Of a stretch of DNA of 64,000 bases, positions 53,814-63,461 are shown piece by piece. Source of the DNA: JAPXLN01 sp033809515 (GTDB taxonomy: Bacteria; Bacillota; Sulfobacillia; Fermentithermobacillales; Fermentithermobacillaceae); assembly GCA_033809515.1 (NCBI GenBank), contig JAPXLN010000007.1, forward strand, positions 22,132-86,131, given 5' to 3'. The notes beneath the pieces were generated by a model. That model saw only the letters and a list, made by a program, of their open reading frames with translations, made no database searches and was not told the origin of the DNA. The position numbers were made by a program, and so were the translations under genes. The first letter of the stretch is position 1. Every line of letters starts with the position of its first letter.

Positions 53814-54574
53814 ATGAAAAGAGACAGGGAGTTCATAGTGGTAGCGCGACTTCTTGTCATCGTCTTTTTACGCTGAGCATACTTCCAATACCCTCAACTA
53901 AGGCAGCGCAGGCGGAGAGTTGTCACTGTACGACGCACGCCGAACCCACTAACCACGTCGAACTTCCGAAAGGGTCGGTAGCCTGGGTGTACAAGGACTG
54001 TGAGAAATGGCTATCGTCGGCTAAGATAGGCAAGGATCTTGGCAAGCCGCTATGGCTTCGACAAGTGGATAACCCAATGCCTTTGGTGTTCACATCGGTC
54101 TCAGCCTATGAGGACTGGGTTTCCTCGCTAGATCCTGAATTTGCCGCGGCAGTAGATAGAAATTCAGTACGACTCAAAGGCGTTGATATGCCTAGCTCCC
54201 TTCTCGTAGAGACATCGCAAGGTAGTACCTTGTCTTTGACGGTATCTGGTGACGGTGAATACGTTGTCGTCCCCATGAGCCTTACGTGGTGCGCTATATG
54301 CGGTTGGGTACTGACTACGGTTGTAGCTTGGGCATTCTCTAGGTTTGTGCTTGATCCCACATTCGACGCCCTGACGATCTGGTTCAGAGGGATGGTGGCA
54401 GACACTAAGGGCCATGATCTTGGCAATGTCTGGTCCGAAGAAGAAACGCGATGTCCATACCTCCCATGGTGCCTCGGGACATGGCAGAGAGTAGTTCACG
54501 ACTATGATGGGCAAGCAGTGGATTGTGAATGTGAGTGTGGAGCGTTCTGGACCGTATATAACTCAATGTACTGA
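53814..54574 (+). pseudogene. secreted/membrane protein gene split by a frameshift in a T5 run
   Basis: ATG 53814, 7 nt after GGGAGG, opens the start of a signal peptide (MKRDREFIVVARLLVIVF) that stops after 20 codons. One base shift at the run of five T (53865-53869) joins it to a frame continuing TLSILPIPSTKAAQAESC, a good signal-peptidase site, and on without stop to 54574. The combined product of about 250 residues has a late membrane segment (CAICGWVLTTVVAWAFSRF) and a Cys-rich end (CECECGAFW). No family known. It is a real frameshift or a homopolymer error. Confidence 0.65.
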
Positions 54575-54638
54575 CAACTGTGACTCAGGGCACTGGGTGC
54601 TGGGACCCAGTGCCCAAGTAAGAAAGGAGGCGGGCAAG

Positions 54639-55247
54639 GTGCATCCTGCAATCAGTGTGATCGGAGAAACCATCCTAGTGTCGCTTACCTCAAGTTTCAT
54701 GTCGGCAGTCATAATGCTATCATTGGGCGGATCAAACGTGCCTCTAGCCGTCAACTGCTCGGAACTATTCTTGACGATTGTGTGTTCAGCTTATGTCGTC
54801 TGGGTGTACAAAAGAGATTCACTCGGTAGTATTTGGTGGTGGGGGAAACCCTCTGTGGTAGCAACGATAGGTACAATTTGTGTGATAGGAGCGGGTATGG
54901 CCGGTCGCGGAAGCAATCTGAAAAGCATTTTCCCCGCGGTGCAGATGGTTTTCCGTCCACAGGAGTCGGTTCGTTTAGCCTTGTGCGTTTTCGCGCCTCT
55001 CAGGGAAGAGGTTTTCTACCGCGGTTGTCTGCTCAGGAGGCTGGCTCCGATTGTTGGCACATGGCCAGCGATCGCTATTTCCTCGGTGATATTTGGCCTG
55101 GTCCACCCCAACCCCCTAGGCGCAATGGCTATAGGGGCAGCGTATGGTTGGTTATACTCTCCCGGGGGAGCTGGAAACCTCTATGCACCGATGCTCTTTC
55201 ATGCTTTAGTCAACCTGACCGCAGGGGTGCCGTCTTACTTCCGGTAA
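54639..55247 (+). CDS. CPBP-family intramembrane metalloprotease
   Basis: 202 residues, about six membrane segments. CPBP/Abi motifs: PLREEVFYRGCLLRRL (EExxxR), FGLVHPN and LFHALVN supply the glutamates and histidines. Relatives mature prenylated proteins or protect against self-made bacteriocins. GTG 54639 is chosen since AGGAGG lies 8-9 nt upstream; an opening to 54504 overlaps the gene before. Cargo of the tRNA-Ala element. Confidence 0.85.
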   Translation: MHPAISVIGETILVSLTSSFMSAVIMLSLGGSNVPLAVNCSELFLTIVCSAYVVWVYKRDSLGSIWWWGKPSVVATIGTICVIGAGMAGRGSNLKSIFPAVQMVFRPQESVRLALCVFAPLREEVFYRGCLLRRLAPIVGTWPAIAISSVIFGLVHPNPLGAMAIGAAYGWLYSPGGAGNLYAPMLFHALVNLTAGVPSYFR

Positions 55248-55559
55248 CCTCGTTAGGTGCTATTCTGACCGATGTTCTTCGATATGCCCCCTGGCCGCGT
55301 AAGCGTAAGGTCTGGCAAACACGATGACGAAGCCTGAGCAGGCATTTACCAGCTAACTCGCAATACAACCCGATTTTTCACCATCGTTGAGCAGGCACGA
55401 TGCTGCTACAAGAATCTAGAGCATTCCCAGTTGCCTGGTCTAACCGCAAGGTCATGTTGCCTTGTTTGCAGCGATTTCTGCTCGTCTGAGCCGCTCCTGG
55501 CACATTTTCTGAGGCGGTCAGGAAGGAAACTGGGCAAGGTGAGGAGAATGAGACTCTTA

Positions 55560-55611
55560 AGCAGGGGAAGCAATGCAAGACTTTGACCGCCTTTTAGACC
55601 GCCTCTGACCT
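55560..55611 (-). pseudogene. second copy of the integrase 3' tail
   Basis: Minus-strand GAGGCGGTCTAAAAGGCGG followed by TCAAA closely matches the tail of the integrase fragment at 52890-52918 (GAGGCGGTCAAAAAAGGCGG). Only about 50 nt are kept, with an in-frame stop inside. It suggests a second, even more decayed insertion. The rest of 55248-55704 holds no gene I can support. Confidence 0.5.
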
Positions 55612-55704
55612 CAAAAAGTGCATCCCCTCTTAGCTGGGCTTTCATGGAAAGGGCGATGTACCTGGGGAAAGACCCGGCAGGGGTAGGGCTATGAAGGCTT
55701 AGAA

Positions 55705-55742
55705 CTGAATGGCATTCAGGAGGTCGTGGGTTCGATTCCCTT
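55705..55742 (+). repeat. right att-like repeat (tRNA-Ala 3' half)
   Basis: Identical over 38 bp to 52805-52842 and followed by CCGGTCCACCAG, a slightly changed acceptor end. The 5' half of a tRNA is absent (no GGACCGG before it), so this is not a working tRNA. Confidence 0.75.
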
Positions 55743-55923
55743 CCGGTCCACCAGTTCATTTCCGCAAGTATCGTCTTAGCAGGCCCGTTAGGTAGTCTCT
55801 CTTCCGCGGGTTCCACGGGATGACATACATCCGTCCGGGGAACCAACCGCTTTGTGTCCGTGGAATCCGCGGTGTACGTGGCCTCCGTGACCAGTCTGTG
55901 ACCACGCTGAGGTCAACGCTGCT

Positions 55924-56396
55924 TCACCCTAGAATTACCTTTTTGGCGGTCTCGCAGGCAATCTCCACACAAATCTGCTTAAGGGGTTCAGCCAGGCTCT
56001 TGGCGGCCTTGTGCAAGGAATCCTTAATCCGTGTAGCCCCAACTTGTGTTCTGGGAGTATCGGTGACAGTTTGCTGAATGCTGTTCTTGATGCGCAGTGC
56101 ATCGGCTTGGCTAAGGTCCCTGTTCAGGTCAACCAGTTCCTTGGTGCCTCAGTTTTGAGCGTTGGCCAAGGATAGGGCTGCCCGCACTTGTGGCAGAATG
56201 CTGGCGTGGTGAAAAGCCTTATCACCACGGGCGGCCTGCAGTCTCCCCTGATTGGCTCTCCCCATGAAGGGCACTCCGAGATGGTCCTGGTACCACAGCT
56301 GGTGCAGCAGTCGCTGGCAACCCCCGGAGTCGACTCGATCCCGCTGGATATGACATGCCCGTTCAAGCAGATAAGGGCTGTTTCGTGGTCGCCCAT
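55924..56396 (-). pseudogene. DUF2321 gene with frameshift
   Basis: The first part (ALICLNGHVISSGIEST, CCTSCGTRTISECPSWG, AFCHKCGQPYPWP) is a DUF2321 zinc-ribbon protein and stops at 56124. In another frame the conserved end continues at once: ELVDLNRDLSQADALRIKN, then TDTPRTQVGATRIKDSL and AKSLAEPLKQICVEIACETA to a TGA at 55926-55924. One indel near 56140 separates the two. The full product would be about 155 residues; function of the family unknown. Downstream of the DUF262 gene on the same strand. Confidence 0.75.
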
Positions 56397-56435
56397 TCAA
56401 GCACCTCAAACACGCGCAGTTACGCACGTTCTGTC

Positions 56436-57518
56436 CTAGAAACCGCTTTTGCGCCGGTTGCACTCCAGACAAAGCATTTGGCAGTTCTCAAAATTCGTCT
56501 TTCCACCCCTAGACCAGGGTGTTATATGGTCGCCTGCCATTTCTTCCAGGCTGAAATGCCCCCCGCATTTTGGGCAGACACCACCCTGGTGCTCATATGC
56601 GGCCCTCTTTTGGCTATCTGTGAAGACTCGGATGTTCAGGTGTTTTTCATTGCGGGTCAAAACATAAGTGTAGATGCCCTTTTTATTGGTCACGTCATCG
56701 TCCGCCATAAGGTTCACAATCTCTTCTTCCAGTTTCGCTGTATCAACGAGAACGCCCTTGAATCTGTCATAAAGGCCTCCCCAGTCGGTACCTTTCATCT
56801 CCCTGCGGTAGGTGGTGAAAGTCAGTTTGGCCCATTCCACGACACTGCGGAAATATGTCCATAGTTCATTTGCGTTTGGGTCGTGCTGGTGTATGGACAT
56901 GTATTTCTCTGCTTCCCCATCTGCTATCCAGTCGATGGCGGTCTCTAGCAGTTCCTGGCGAAGTGGCGAGCCAGGGACGTAGTCTTTGGAGAGTAGATAT
57001 GCCGCACAGTTGCTTTTACTGAACTTGAGTTTAGCGTCAGAGAGCCAAGGGCCAGTGTATACGGCGTTACGCAGTTCTTGCTCTGTGAGCTTCATGCCCG
57101 CAATGTTGACAATTCTAAACCAGTCGAGTTTCTCTTTGTCATTGGCTTCACAGAAGTAGATCATGAGTTCGTAGTTGAGAATATCATCTTGTTCCGTGTT
57201 CGTAAGGTTGTGGAACGCTCGGTTTTCAACCGAGAAATCCCCATTCACGTACTGACAAAAGCTAATCGTGCGCTGCTGACCGTCCAGAACCTCGAAACCG
57301 CCGTCCTCGTTCTTGACCCAGTACATCACGTTCAGGGGAAGTCCCTTCCTGATGGTGTCTATTACAGCGTTGCGCCTTTTTTCATCGTATATGAACTCCC
57401 TCTGGTATTTCGGCCTTATGTTCAGCCTTCCATCATAGCCTGTCACGCCTTCCTCGGCATTGTCGGCATACCCATATGAAACATCGCCTACAGTGAGTCG
57501 CCGAAGATCCACTTTCAT
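56436..57518 (-). CDS. DUF262 (DGQQR) protein with C-terminal HNH nuclease
   Basis: 360 residues. DUF262/ParB-like part: PKYQREFIYDEKRRNAVIDT and FEVLDGQQRTISFC, whose DGQQR motif binds and hydrolyses nucleotides in GmrSD and SspE relatives. C-terminal HNH: CPKCGGHFS, AGDHITPWSRGG, FENCQMLCLECNRRK, all zinc and catalytic residues present. Such proteins restrict modified or foreign DNA. The ATG overlaps the stop of the methyltransferase fragment by 4 nt, so the two were co-translated. Confidence 0.87.
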   Translation of the reverse strand: MKVDLRRLTVGDVSYGYADNAEEGVTGYDGRLNIRPKYQREFIYDEKRRNAVIDTIRKGLPLNVMYWVKNEDGGFEVLDGQQRTISFCQYVNGDFSVENRAFHNLTNTEQDDILNYELMIYFCEANDKEKLDWFRIVNIAGMKLTEQELRNAVYTGPWLSDAKLKFSKSNCAAYLLSKDYVPGSPLRQELLETAIDWIADGEAEKYMSIHQHDPNANELWTYFRSVVEWAKLTFTTYRREMKGTDWGGLYDRFKGVLVDTAKLEEEIVNLMADDDVTNKKGIYTYVLTRNEKHLNIRVFTDSQKRAAYEHQGGVCPKCGGHFSLEEMAGDHITPWSRGGKTNFENCQMLCLECNRRKSGF

Positions 57519-57955
57519 GATGGCGCCCCCCTTCGTTTGATCACAATCCTGTCATATAAGCATCGGTAAGTTCCGTCACCCCGGGGGAGGTAGAAGCGGA
57601 TACCTCCTGCGACGTAGGTTCCCTTAGGAGCCAATTCAGACATTGGCCTTCCAAGAAACCGACTTGATCCGATGATCTCAAACTGGTCTGGGTTATGCCT
57701 ATCCAAGAAAGTAATGGGCACTCCCATAGGGTCGTAGTAATCGTCGGGGATGTCAGCGGTTTTTGAGACCTCAATGGCGTTGTAGTTCGAATAGCGGGGG
57801 TATTCTTCTGGTGAGTATCGCTTGTATAAGGTGATATCCTCATGCCGCTCTTTAAAGTCAAGATTGGTGAACCATCGGACCCCCTTTACCCTTATGTACT
57901 TGTGGCCTTTGTCGTCAACCCTATGCTCGGCGGTGAGCGCAGTCGACTGCCTCAC
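57515..57955 (-). pseudogene. C-terminal fragment of an EcoRI-type adenine methyltransferase
   Basis: 146 residues matching the end of the M.EcoRI family: VKGVRWFTNLDFKERHE, YSNYNAIEVSK, DYYDPMGVPITFLDRHNPDQFEIIG. The catalytic half with the SAM and DPPY-type motifs is missing; 42 nt upstream lies the end of an unrelated BtuF fragment. A GTG with GGAGAG before it could still start translation, so a short protein might be made. Confidence 0.8.
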
Positions 57956-57997
57956 CTCTCCGGATGGATGCCCACCTTGGGGCCTGGCAAAGTGGAC

Positions 57998-58468
57998 TTA
58001 AGATGCCGCCACGTCTGCAAGGGCCACCGAGGGCCCGGCCCTTGCAACTAGGTCAGCATCCACAAAATGCGCCCTGCCGTCCTTAACCGCGCGCAGGCTC
58101 CCCCAGGCCGGGTTAGCCAGGAGTCCTTGCGCCTGTTCCTCGGGGACTGTGACCACAATGGCATCGGGGTCTTTGTCAATCAGCGCTTCCGTACTCACCT
58201 GCAAATACTGGAGAGTCTCGCCCTCCATCGCGTTCCTCCCGCCGGCGATAGTCGCGACATCGGAGAGGAATGAACTGGGGCCCACCGTCCAAAGGTCCTG
58301 CTCTATAGCGATGAAGACTGTTGGCAACTCCGCCACTCCTGCATAGAAGGCTTCAGCAGCGTCGAGGTCCGCAGGGATGCCAAGACGTTCGATGTCCGCG
58401 AGTTGACTCGGCGGCATGCCCTTGCTCCCTGCTAGGACAACTAGGTCGGGCTTGAGTGACACCAGCTC
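57998..58468 (-). pseudogene. fragment of a BtuF/FepB-type ABC substrate-binding protein
   Basis: LKPDLVVLAGSKG, LADIERLGIPADLD, then LPTVFIAIEQDLWTVGPSSF and VATIAGGRN are typical of helical-backbone B12/siderophore binding proteins. The signal peptide and N-lobe are missing, and about 40 residues are absent between the GIPADLD and VFIAIEQ parts. The fragment begins exactly at the stop codon of the next gene upstream. Confidence 0.75.
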
Positions 58469-58699
58469 TTAGTAGACGTAGAATGAACCCGTTACACCGC
58501 TAAGTAAGGCAAGGACAAGAAGACCCCAGGTTACCGTTATTATGTTCAAGTCGTGTTCTACGTTCTTAGATTCTCCCTTCATAACCCCAAAGAGTCGATG
58601 GAGCCCAACGCCAAACAACGGAATGGAAAACGGAGTTATTAGATTTGCCGCCCAAAAGAAGATCGGAAGCAGTATTGTTTTAAGCCCCATTCTGTTCAC
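58469..58699 (-). CDS. small membrane protein, unknown
   Basis: 76 residues, two hydrophobic segments (ILLPIFFWAANLITPFSIPLF and IITVTWGLLVLALLSGVTG). No family. It is the last gene in front of the BtuF fragment and may be a short cargo gene. Confidence 0.5.
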   Translation of the reverse strand: MNRMGLKTILLPIFFWAANLITPFSIPLFGVGLHRLFGVMKGESKNVEHDLNIITVTWGLLVLALLSGVTGSFYVY

Positions 58700-58768
58700 T
58701 CCTTGATCATATCCTGACGCCTAACGCACGATTGCGCTCTTATTATCGTAAGCACTACTAGTCTTCCG

Positions 58769-59554
58769 CTACCAGGTGAACTCGTAGAGATCGGCCTCAC
58801 CTTCGCTCCAATCATAGGCATATGACGGGTTTATGCTAAGTGATGGTTCGCCACTCGCAGAGATTGAACCATCAAGCGACATGTTCTGATGGAAGTACCT
58901 TCCTAGTACTGCAATCTGGCCCCCACCGCTACCCGTTGGACACTGGACGGTTGTCGTCAACCACCCGGAATGACTAGCTATGGGGTCACCATAGTACGAT
59001 GATAGGATGTCAAAGACGTAGGCTTTGCTGGTTACAGACGGCGACGTAACGTCGGTTCCGGTAAACTCATAGACATCCTCGACGCCCTCAGCGATGTATT
59101 TCCAACTACTGGTTCCGGGTACACTTGCCCAATCGTAACTCCAAGCGATCGCTACCTTGTCGTGCAGAGTCCAAAACGGAGCTTCGAGCCAAGCCCAGCT
59201 GTAGGTGAGCCTAAACCGTGTATATCCAACCGGGGCATTAGCGACCCGAGAGTACATGTACCACTCATGGTAGTTTGAGATGCCCAGGGGGACCGTGATC
59301 GGCTCGCCCCGGTCATCACCGTTCGTGAAAAACGGGTTTCCTTCTTCAAATCGGACAAACACGCACTTCTCGTCATAGAGTTGAAGTTTGAGGTCACGAT
59401 CGAGTCTGTCTATGACGTAGTCTGGATATCCGGCAGAACACAGGTAGGCGTCAAGCATGTCCTCAGATGGGCCACCAGACGAACCATGAGCCGCTCCGGC
59501 GCATGGAACCAAAGCAAACATAAACACCAGAAACACACCAAGCACTTTTCTCAA
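58769..59554 (-). CDS. secreted protein, unknown function
   Basis: 261 residues with a clear signal peptide (VLGVFLVFMFALVPCAGAA). The mature part is rich in Tyr, Trp and Ser and looks all-beta (YTRFRLTYSWAWLEAPFW, DLYEFTW end). TTG start 9-10 nt after AAGGAG. No homologue recognised. Confidence 0.7.
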   Translation of the reverse strand: MRKVLGVFLVFMFALVPCAGAAHGSSGGPSEDMLDAYLCSAGYPDYVIDRLDRDLKLQLYDEKCVFVRFEEGNPFFTNGDDRGEPITVPLGISNYHEWYMYSRVANAPVGYTRFRLTYSWAWLEAPFWTLHDKVAIAWSYDWASVPGTSSWKYIAEGVEDVYEFTGTDVTSPSVTSKAYVFDILSSYYGDPIASHSGWLTTTVQCPTGSGGGQIAVLGRYFHQNMSLDGSISASGEPSLSINPSYAYDWSEGEADLYEFTW

Positions 59555-59874
59555 CTGATGAACACTCCTTTTGAGATGCGGTCGGTTCTACGCTAAGCGC
59601 AAGCTGCTGCTCAGTTCACCTCCGATGCTGTTCGGCGCTGTAGGATCGAATACCGCAAGTCCATATCATCTCCTCCCATGGCATATACTGCCATATTTCT
59701 GTAGACGCAGACTGTTGACTATGGTTCCCTCACTCACTAGAAATGCGCTTCAAAAATACCTGCTAAGGAGGATAGATCACCGAATTCCCAGGGGGTTCCT
59801 GGTAATCAGCGAGGTGGTCGGACCCGCTTTGGCTAAGATGAGCCCGTTTTCCTCGCCCTTTCCGGTTGCCTACG

Positions 59875-61203
59875 TTAGATAACCGACAGTGCGGCCTTGG
59901 GCACGAGTTCCCTTGGTCGGAGCAGCACCTTTATGTCATGCAGGACCGCCGCCATCATCATCTGAAAGCGCGTCTTCGCCGCGCCTATGTATCTACCTGA
60001 CCGGCCACCGTGCCTCTGCATGTGGCAGATTGTCCTCTCCACGCTACACCTTTTCCTATACAACTCCTTGAAATCGTCCGTATCCGCCCGTTTCCTGGCC
60101 TCCTGCAACAGACCCTCATATCTGTTGAGCCTGACCCGCCTTCCATCCTTGTTAGGGGTGCGCTTGTCCTTCATTGGGCACCGCCCACACTCTTCCGCCG
60201 GGAACCGGAACACCGGTATCCTGTTACCTCTCCCGTCATTCCCTTTGTCCGTGTGCCTCGTCACCACTCCCGCCGGACATCTGGCGTAGCCTTCCTCCAC
60301 GTTTATGTCGAAGTCTCTCTTCGATATCTTCCCCTCCGGGTTCGGCGCCGGAGGCACCGGAGCGATCAGGTCAATACCTCTCTCCGTTACCTGGGCGCGA
60401 GTCTCCCCGCCACCGTACGCCGTGTCACCGGTGATACTCTGGACCTTCAACCCTCCCGCGGCCAGGTGCACCTTGTACCCGTTCACCTTCTTGGACTCAC
60501 TCTTCCTTCCGTGCCGCATCTCGGGGTCCACCACCGACAGCACCCTGTCCTTGGCCACGCCTTCCCTTATCCGGATACCCCTTTCGTCTTCCTCGATGTC
60601 CTGCTCCGTCACTACATCCAGCAACTCTGTCGCTTCCCTGAGTTCCTCCGGCGCCCCGGTAGCCCTCTCCACTGCCTCAACGAGGCTTCTCCCGTCCTTC
60701 ACCAATGACTCGACCAAGCGCGCCCTCTCCGCCGGGTCACGCCAGTCGATCGCCGGCTTCTTCTTGGCCTCGTAATCATTTCTTTGGAGATTCACCCCCA
60801 GGTCAACCCCGTGGAACTCCGCCGTCTTCAGCACCCTCAGCGCCGCCCGTCGTATCAACGTAACCGTGTCCTGCCTCGCGCAAGCTCCATTCGCCAGGAA
60901 CGAGTCCACCACCAAAGCGGCGTTCTCCGAAATCACTCCTTCAGCCCTGCCTAACCCCACCACTTTCGCCAAGAGTTCTTCCGCTTTCCCCGACGAGAAC
61001 AACTTCTGCCGGTGCCTGCATAGCGTGGCCGCGTCGATGCCCGCTTCGCCCCTGCGCATCCCCAGCGCCAGTTTCACACGGTCGTCGAACGCGCTCTCCT
61101 CTTCAAGTTCCCTGAACTTCCACCAGAAACTCCGCGGAGGGATGCGCTCGCGCCACCCCGTCGAGTCCTCAAAGTCCAACTGAGAGTCGCTCTTTCCCAG
61201 CAC
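59875..61203 (-). mobile_element. IS1182-type transposase
   Basis: 442 residues from GTG 61203, which has GGAGG 7 nt upstream; the frame is open to 61635 but that part looks noncoding. DDE transposase: ALVVDSFLANGACARQD, SVVDPEMRHGRKSESKKVNGYK, ITGDTAYGGGETRAQV, an insertion with RCPAGV, ECGRCPMKDK cysteine motifs, and the C-terminal CSVERTICHMQRHGGRSGRYIG. Full length and apparently intact. I could not find clear terminal inverted repeats, so element borders are open. Confidence 0.85.
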
Positions 61204-62092
61204 ACGAGTCCCTCCTTTGAAAGAAGCCTGCCACATGACCATTGTAGCTCGCGATCCTGCTTCCTCCAGGAGGGCTCCCACAGGCTTCCCAACTGGAAAA
61301 ACGCCTGGGAAACCCTTACCGACTTGGGTTTTCAGGCACATTCCTAGCTCCGAAGGATTTTGCACCCCGCCCCAACAAACGCAGCAAGACTCCACAAGAA
61401 ACAGAGCGTCGTCAGAGCGGTAGGGTGGCCTTCCTATTGTGCTTGCGAAATACTCGAAAAAGAGCTGTTGTGCGTTTGCGTGTTTGAAGGGCACTTTCCG
61501 GCGTAGTAGGGTTGACTCGGATGGTAGATGCGTGGGGTTGAGAACAGCCAACGCATACGGGGGTAAATGAGGCCAAAGGCCACAGTTACCCCACAAGAAG
61601 AAAGGGGAAATGCAAGATGAGCAGGGATTACGCATCCAAAAAGACGGTTACAGGGAAGTGTCAAGGGTTGGCACCCCTCGGAGTGCCCCGGGCTCAAGGT
61701 CCGCCATAAAGAGGCTCGCGGCCGGGTTAAAAGAACCGGTCAGGGTAAGGACCAAGAAGCGGAGGTTTTGGGCGGACAGAACCTGGAAAGGGTCAGTAAG
61801 CAGGGTTCGAGGCAAAGATGGGCGGAACTGATAGGCGACTAAGATAGAGCGGGGTTCTGAAACCCGGCCAAATTCATGGGACCCCGGGGCCCGTGCGGAA
61901 TTACTAAGTTCAAGACGATCTGGCCTCCCCAAGAAGTCAAGGTTTAATCCCAAAAGTACGCCACTTTGGTATCACTTTGCCCCCCAAAAAGGCGGGCAAC
62001 GGAACGACCAAAAAGTCAGGGGCCCCACCGTCCCGGCCTAACGCTAAGGCACGACGAAGACCGGTGGGGAGGGCAAGGGAGGCTGGAGAGAA
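61204..62092. other. region between transposase and recombinase without a supported gene
   Basis: Upstream half probably is the leader end of the insertion sequence. A 30-codon frame at 61617-61709 follows AAAGGGGAAA but has no recognisable content, and longer openings lack ribosome sites. A GC palindrome-like stretch lies near 61878-61893. GGAGAG at 62084 serves the next gene. Confidence 0.4.
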
Positions 62093-62989
62093 ATGAGCAA
62101 AGAAGGAAGCCTGCAATACCAAATCCTCAAGCGACTGGACTCGCTGGAGGCCTACGGCACCTCAAGGCGGGAGGCCCGGTTTGAAGCCGCCTCCGCCCAA
62201 GGGATCTCATACAGGGACGCAAAGTCGCCCTTTATCCACAGCACTTCCACAAAACAGGCCTACAAGAAGTGGTGCCTGGCTGGCGCGGACTGGATCAAGC
62301 AAGAATTCGGAGTGAAGAACCTTAAGGACATAAGGCATGAGCAGGTCAAAGGCTATCTTGAGATGCGCCAGGGAAAGGGCGATTCCGCTTGGACTCTGAA
62401 GCTAATCGGCGCGGCCTTCGGCAAGCTGCTGGGTACCTCGGCAAAAACATTCGGCTTCACATTCCCGGCCTGCAAAACAGAGGATATCAAGAGAGGTAGA
62501 ACGGAAACCCCGGGAAACACTCGTTACGGCAACGTACACCCCGGCCTCAAAGGCTTCATCCGAGCCACCGGATTGCGCAGATGCGAGATGCAGAATCTGC
62601 GCGGAGACCACTTCCACGAAAGGCAAGACGGCAAAGGATTTGTTTTGTTTTTACAGGGCAAACACGGGAAATGGCGCGTGGTCGAACCAATTGAGGCCGC
62701 CTGGGCCAAAAGTGCCGTCGAGAAGATGTACCAGCGGTGCAAAGAAGCCGGGCTGGACAAAAAAGTCTGGCCCAAAGTAGACCGCAGTTACAACGAGCAC
62801 GGGGAAAGGGCCTGGTACGCGTACCACCGTTATCTGGAAATCGCCAAACCCGAATCCAGGCCCCGTCAGCTTCAGATTCACCGCAGGAACGGTGAGGTCC
62901 TGGACAAGGTCTCTCTCTACCAGGTCTCATCTTGGCTTGGCCACGGGCGCTACGACGTCGTTCTTCGCAATTATTGGTACCGGCATTGA
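62093..62989 (+). CDS. tyrosine recombinase/integrase
   Basis: 298 residues. The catalytic set is complete: Arg in RATGLRRCEMQNL, Lys in QGKHGKWRV, HxxR in NEHGERAWYA, and His and Tyr in SSWLGHGRYDVVLRNYW. N-terminal SAM-like core-binding domain at about 55-120. Differs from ordinary phage integrases around the HxxR box and looks like the Integrase_1 group; that placement is tentative. Ends 3 residues after the catalytic Tyr region, short for the class. Confidence 0.82.
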   Translation: MSKEGSLQYQILKRLDSLEAYGTSRREARFEAASAQGISYRDAKSPFIHSTSTKQAYKKWCLAGADWIKQEFGVKNLKDIRHEQVKGYLEMRQGKGDSAWTLKLIGAAFGKLLGTSAKTFGFTFPACKTEDIKRGRTETPGNTRYGNVHPGLKGFIRATGLRRCEMQNLRGDHFHERQDGKGFVLFLQGKHGKWRVVEPIEAAWAKSAVEKMYQRCKEAGLDKKVWPKVDRSYNEHGERAWYAYHRYLEIAKPESRPRQLQIHRRNGEVLDKVSLYQVSSWLGHGRYDVVLRNYWYRH

Positions 62990-63188
62990 CCCGGCTTAGG
63001 CGGCGCGCCTACAGCCCGTTTGAGGCCCTGATCTTGAGGGCCGCTTCCCGGGGAAGGCCCCTCAAAGTCCAAGGCATCCTAGAGGCCCACAAGTGGCGCC
63101 CAAGAAAATACTGCAAAAAGCTACACTTTTGGCGCGGGCCCTCTTGACCACCGATTTCAGCTGGTACGCTGTGCAAGAGGTGGTTTGA

Positions 63189-63392
63189 ATGTTGGAGAAA
63201 CACGAGGCCGCTTTTCCCGACGATCTGCCGGCCTACTTGACCGTAAAGGAAGTGGCTACGTTGCTTCGCATAGGCAAAAGTCTGGCCTACGACCTGGTGT
63301 CCCGTGGTCACATCAAAGCCTTGCGGCTTGGGCGCGTCGTACGGGTGCCATTGGCGAGCTTTATGGAGTGGGTTCAATCAAATCAAAGATAG
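63189..63392 (+). CDS. excisionase-like HTH protein
   Basis: 67 residues, a single winged HTH_17/excisionase domain: YLTVKEVATLLRIGKSLAYDL and RLGRVVRVPLASFMEWV. Starts after GAGGTGG and stands 70 nt before an integrase gene, the usual xis-int order. Confidence 0.87.
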   Translation: MLEKHEAAFPDDLPAYLTVKEVATLLRIGKSLAYDLVSRGHIKALRLGRVVRVPLASFMEWVQSNQR

Positions 63393-63461
63393 GCTCCCAC
63401 AAGGGTCAACGCCGGGGGTATAATCCTTTCGGTTCCCCGGGTGGGAAGGAGGTTGTTGGAG

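Noticed and set aside
55406..55846. 146-codon minus-strand frame containing WWTGRESNPRPPECHS
   Set aside because: This is the well-known false protein read from the antisense of a tRNA 3' end; here it covers the right tRNA repeat.
59600..61700. Terminal inverted repeats of the IS1182-type element
   Set aside because: Only short matches (such as GAGCCCG on both sides) were found; not enough to set borders.
61610..61831. 73-codon frame upstream of the recombinase
   Set aside because: Basic, low-complexity product without ribosome site or known domain; probably noncoding.
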